Source of the DNA: an uncultured Clostridium sp.
GTDB lineage: Bacteria > Bacillota > Clostridia > TANB77 > CAG-508
Assembly: GCA_902496295.1 (NCBI GenBank)
Contig: CABVAF010000016.1
Span: 1-17,656 of the forward strand
Direction of reading: 5' to 3'
Length of the DNA: 17,656 nucleotides
The position numbers and the translations under genes were made by a program. The notes below the pieces were generated by a model, which was given only the letters and a program-made list of their open reading frames with translations, had not been told where the DNA came from and ran no database searches. Each line of letters begins with the position of its first letter. The stretch's first letter is position 1. This document shows, piece after piece, positions 14,982 to 17,656 of the stretch.

Positions 14982-15572
14982 ATGAAAAAATCGCTTCAAG
15001 AGTGGATACAGCAAAAGCCTTTGTTTCAAAAAGTAAATTTTTTTGAAAGGGTAAAACTATTGTCCCGCTTCAACCAGAAAGCTCAAGCACAAGAAATGTT
15101 CAACCTTTTAAGTAAACAACAGTTTAATGGATGTTCTTTTGTAAACTCCACCGTATGCATCGCTATGAAACCATCAATAGAGGATATCTCACAGCTTTTT
15201 GAAGAACTAAAGGAGGAGGTTCGTAATTTTTTTGAGAAAATCGTTAGCCTATATCCAACCCTTCATGTTATATCGCAAGAAGACCTAAACTATTATCCCA
15301 AAGTGATTACGGCAAAGGTAATGGTTACTTTATATGACGATTTGTATCTTGTTTCATCTGTTGTTCTTTTACGAAAAAATGACGACGGAACATGGCAAAC
15401 GGTTACAGAAGAAAGTGACCAGTTCGACTACTATACAGAGCGCAAACATTCTAGAACTTCTCCACAATATCCAGAATCAATTATGGTTTCCTTCTGTGGT
15501 GGATTTGGAGATGTAAACTATGTTGAGCAAAAAGACTTTCGGCACCATACTGACTTCTTTTATGCTTTTTAG
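14982..15572 (+). CDS. Uncharacterised soluble protein (196 aa), only plus-strand gene
   Basis: I do not recognise the family. The start at 14982 has AGGAGG 7 nt upstream; an in-frame ATG at 14955 precedes that site and is rejected. The protein begins MKKSLQEWIQQKPLFQKVNF and has no signal peptide or membrane segment. It has a helical, charged first half (including FEELKEEVRNFFEKI) and a beta-rich second half with KVMVTLYDDLYLVSSVVLLR and an aromatic, His-containing end (FRHHTDFFYAF). Its codon use is visibly less AT-rich than the neighbours, with CTT, CGC, GCC and ACG codons common. It is the only gene on this strand, has its own candidate promoter and terminator, and sits between unrelated housekeeping genes, so it may have been acquired. 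No function is proposed. Confidence 0.8.
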   Translation: MKKSLQEWIQQKPLFQKVNFFERVKLLSRFNQKAQAQEMFNLLSKQQFNGCSFVNSTVCIAMKPSIEDISQLFEELKEEVRNFFEKIVSLYPTLHVISQEDLNYYPKVITAKVMVTLYDDLYLVSSVVLLRKNDDGTWQTVTEESDQFDYYTERKHSRTSPQYPESIMVSFCGGFGDVNYVEQKDFRHHTDFFYAF

Positions 15573-15599
15573 GTGTATACATTAGCATCAGTTTTACAA

Positions 15600-15643
15600 A
15601 ATAAATAGACATGCTGGTTTAATAACTAGCATGTCTATTTATT
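15600..15643. terminator. Bidirectional terminator between convergent genes
   Basis: A perfect 16-bp inverted repeat, AATAAATAGACATGCT at 15600-15615 and its complement at 15628-15643, with a 12-nt loop. It is flanked by T-rich sequence in both directions (TTTATTC on plus, TTTATTTTG on minus). It can end both the plus-strand gene and prfA; its right arm overlaps the prfA stop codon by one base. Confidence 0.85.
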
Positions 15644-16710
15644 TATTCTTCCTCTTCATTACCTTGTAATTTCTCTGCTCTATCTGCTGCAATTAAATTG
15701 TCTATCATTTCATCTATATTTCCATTTAAAAAGTCATCCATTTGATATATTGACATTCCAATTCTGTGGTCTGTTATTCTTCCTTGTGGATAGTTATATG
15801 TTCTTATTTTTTCGCTTCTATCTCCACTTCCAACTTGAGATTTTCTAGCATTTCTTACTTCACTATCTTGCTTTTGCTTTTCTATGTCATATAATTTTGT
15901 TTTAAGCATTTTCATAGCATATTCTCTATTTTGAAACTGTGATCTTTCTGTTTGGCATTCTACTACTATTCCAGTTGGCTCATGAATTAATCTAACTGCT
16001 GAAGAAGTCTTGTTTATGTGTTGTCCTCCTGCACCAGATGCTCTAAATACTTCCATTTTTATATCTGATGGATTTATTTCTATTTCTACATCTTCTACAA
16101 CTGGAAGTACTGCTACGGTTGCTGTTGACGTGTGTATTCTTCCATTCGCCTCTGTTTCAGGTACCCTTTGCACTCTATGCACACCACTTTCAAATTTTAG
16201 CTTACTATATGCACCCTTTCCGCTAATCATAAACGAAATTTCTTTATACCCACCAATTCCGGTTTCATTTTCATTTACAATTTCTAATTTCCAATGTTTT
16301 CTTTCTGCATACATAGAATACATTCTAAATAGTGTTCCTGCAAATAAAGCCGCCTCTTCTCCTCCTGCACCTGCTCTTATTTCGCATATTACGTCTTTAT
16401 CGTCATCTGGGTCTTTTGGAATTAATAAAATTTTTAATTCTTCCTCTATTTTAGGCAACTTTTCTTTATTGTCTAGTAGTTCCATTTCTGCTAGTTCTTT
16501 CATTTCTGGGTCTTCTAACATCTCTTTAGCATCTTCTATTGCTTGTTTTACTTTTTTATATTCTCTATATTTTTCTACAATTGGTTCTATTTCTGCATGC
16601 TCTTTCATGTAATTCTTCCAATCATCTTGCTTGGCAATGATTTCTGGATCACTTATTTTTTGTGTTAAATCTTCGTATTTTTTTTCTACTGAATCTAATT
16701 TTTGAAACAT
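15643..16710 (-). CDS. prfA: Peptide chain release factor 1 (RF1)
   Basis: 355 aa, the normal RF1 length. RVQRVPETEANGRIHTS carries the RF1-type P-x-T recognition tripeptide (PET, ~182-184) rather than the SPF of RF2, so it reads UAA and UAG. AGGQHINKT (~228-236) contains the GGQ that triggers peptide release at the ribosomal peptidyl-transferase centre; its Gln is the usual target of PrmC methylation. GAGGEEAALFAG (~115) is also typical. TAGGAGG lies about 6 nt before the ATG. The gene has its own promoter and no prmC beside it, unlike the common prfA-prmC arrangement. Confidence 0.97.
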   Translation of the reverse strand: MFQKLDSVEKKYEDLTQKISDPEIIAKQDDWKNYMKEHAEIEPIVEKYREYKKVKQAIEDAKEMLEDPEMKELAEMELLDNKEKLPKIEEELKILLIPKDPDDDKDVICEIRAGAGGEEAALFAGTLFRMYSMYAERKHWKLEIVNENETGIGGYKEISFMISGKGAYSKLKFESGVHRVQRVPETEANGRIHTSTATVAVLPVVEDVEIEINPSDIKMEVFRASGAGGQHINKTSSAVRLIHEPTGIVVECQTERSQFQNREYAMKMLKTKLYDIEKQKQDSEVRNARKSQVGSGDRSEKIRTYNYPQGRITDHRIGMSIYQMDDFLNGNIDEMIDNLIAADRAEKLQGNEEEE

Positions 16711-16741
16711 AAAATCCTCCTAATTAATTTTGACAAATAAT

Positions 16742-16770
16742 ATTATACCTTATTTTGTTAGTAATTACAA
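16742..16770 (-). promoter_or_regulatory. Sigma-A promoter of prfA
   Basis: On the minus strand TTGTAA (16765-16770) and a perfect TATAAT (16742-16747) are separated by 17 bp, giving a leader of about 25 nt. It indicates that prfA can be transcribed independently of the ATPase gene upstream. Confidence 0.7.
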
Positions 16771-16819
16771 CAGTTCTGGATAGAAACTATTATAATGTTA
16801 AGTAATGTATTATATATTT

Positions 16820-17656
16820 TTATAATTCTATTAAATTATATTCAGTATTTAATTTATCTAAAAGCTCTTTTTCTCTTTTTGTACACGTAAATAATATAAC
16901 TTGATTTTCGCTTAACTCATTAATTAAGAATTTAAGGATATTTTCTAGCCTATAATCATCAAAATATGCAAATGCTTCATCTAAAATTATTGGCATTTTT
17001 TCTTCTGATATTTCTTTTGCCATACTTAGTCTTAATGATAAATATAATTGGTCAATAGTTCCAATACTTAATCTATCTGCCGGAATATATTCTCCATTTT
17101 GTAATTCTACCATCAAGCCATTTTCGTCGTTTACTGTTACTTTGCTATATTTTCCATTTGATAATTTACTTATAGTTTCTGACAAATTTTTTGTGAATTT
17201 AGGTGTTATATTATTTTTCATTTTTTCATATGCATTTTGTAGTATTTCTTTTGCAATATTAAAACTGTTATTTTTATTTTCTAATTGTTTTAATTCTTCT
17301 TCTAATTTTACCTTTTCTTCTTCCAAATTAATTAAATTCTCTAAATTATTATTTATATTTTCTATTTCAATATCTAATCTATTTTTTTGTATTTTTTTAT
17401 TATTTATTTCTTGTTGATTTTTTTGAATATAATAATTTATATTTTCTATATTATTCTCTTTTAAATTATTAATTAAATTTATTATTTCATTATTACTATA
17501 TTTATTAATTAAATTATCTATTAATAAATTATAATCTATATTTAATTTATTACTTTCTTCGTTTATTATTTTATTTTGTTCTGCTATTTCTTCATTTAAT
17601 AAATTAATTTGTGCATTTAAATTAATTATTTTATTTTCTAATTCTTCATCTACATA
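16820..17656 (-). CDS. YhaN/SbcC-like coiled-coil ATPase, C-terminal part (N-terminus beyond window)
   Basis: The frame is open without a stop from 16820 to the right edge (278 residues visible), so the TTG at 17326 is not the real start. Visible residues ~1-140 are a coiled coil very rich in Asn, Ile, Glu and Lys. The C-terminal half is an ABC-type ATPase lobe: LSIGTIDQLYLSLRLSMA (~196-213) is the signature motif, and MPIILDEAFAYFDD (~221-234) is Walker B with its catalytic Glu and D-loop. This is the arrangement of SbcC/Rad50-type and especially YhaN-type ATPases, which work in DNA repair, usually with an SbcD-like nuclease (YhaO). That partner would lie outside the window. The Walker A half is missing from view. 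Confidence 0.85.
   Translation of the reverse strand, partial: YVDEELENKIINLNAQINLLNEEIAEQNKIINEESNKLNIDYNLLIDNLINKYSNNEIINLINNLKENNIENINYYIQKNQQEINNKKIQKNRLDIEIENINNNLENLINLEEEKVKLEEELKQLENKNNSFNIAKEILQNAYEKMKNNITPKFTKNLSETISKLSNGKYSKVTVNDENGLMVELQNGEYIPADRLSIGTIDQLYLSLRLSMAKEISEEKMPIILDEAFAYFDDYRLENILKFLINELSENQVILFTCTKREKELLDKLNTEYNLIEL

Noticed and set aside
16743..16819. Terminator between the ATPase gene and prfA
   Set aside because: No hairpin followed by a T-run could be found; only the prfA promoter is convincing there.
17324..17326. TTG as start of a 168-aa protein
   Set aside because: The frame stays open upstream to the window edge and the residues continue the same coiled coil, so the gene is larger and cut by the edge.

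Overview
The window is a stretch of AT-rich chromosome from an endospore-forming, low-GC Gram-positive bacterium, most likely a member of the Clostridia. The evidence is the very AT-rich coding, strong AGGAGG-type ribosome sites, sigma-A type promoters, two small spore-coat (CotF-like) genes, and housekeeping genes of Firmicutes type (pcrA, prfA, a YhaN/SbcC-like ATPase). All genes but one lie on the minus strand, so the plus strand is T-rich and full of Leu/Tyr-rich shadow frames that are not genes.

Left half (1-9409): two giant cell-surface protein genes in tandem, both on the minus strand. The upstream one (A, 9409 down to 4937, 1490 aa) is complete. The downstream one (B, 4603 down to beyond base 1, at least 1534 codons) runs off the window edge, so it appears as one long open frame with no stop. 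Each has its own sigma-A-like promoter, with a shared 17-bp motif (TTACGGAA-N5-TTAC on the plus strand) 42-51 bp upstream of the -35. Both proteins have an N-terminal export signal, a unique head, repeated Ig-like/OmpL47-like modules, a Cys cluster, two YDG/MBG-like modules, a DUF11/CARDB-like module and an acidic linker. A ends in a DUF11-like module and a C-terminal membrane segment; in B this part lies outside the window. The heads are unrelated: A has a beta-rich head, B has a lectin-like region apparently inserted in a VWA-like fold. About 1.59 kb in the middle (647-2236 in B, 6200-7789 in A) is identical on visual comparison, with abrupt edges. The acidic linker is divergent. This combination suggests recent duplication or gene conversion together with diversification of heads and linkers, and it is the most interesting part of the window.

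Middle (9583-13913): a strong terminator, the two-gene spore-coat operon, another terminator, a 5'(3')-deoxyribonucleotidase-like HAD protein, the PcrA helicase and a low-molecular-weight protein tyrosine phosphatase with a good promoter.

Right (14031-17656): a ZIP-family metal transporter whose last codons look frameshifted; one plus-strand gene of unknown function with a less AT-rich composition; a bidirectional terminator; prfA (RF1) with its own promoter; and the C-terminal part of a YhaN/SbcC-like ATPase cut by the right edge. No rRNA, tRNA, CRISPR array, insertion sequence or phage gene was recognised.
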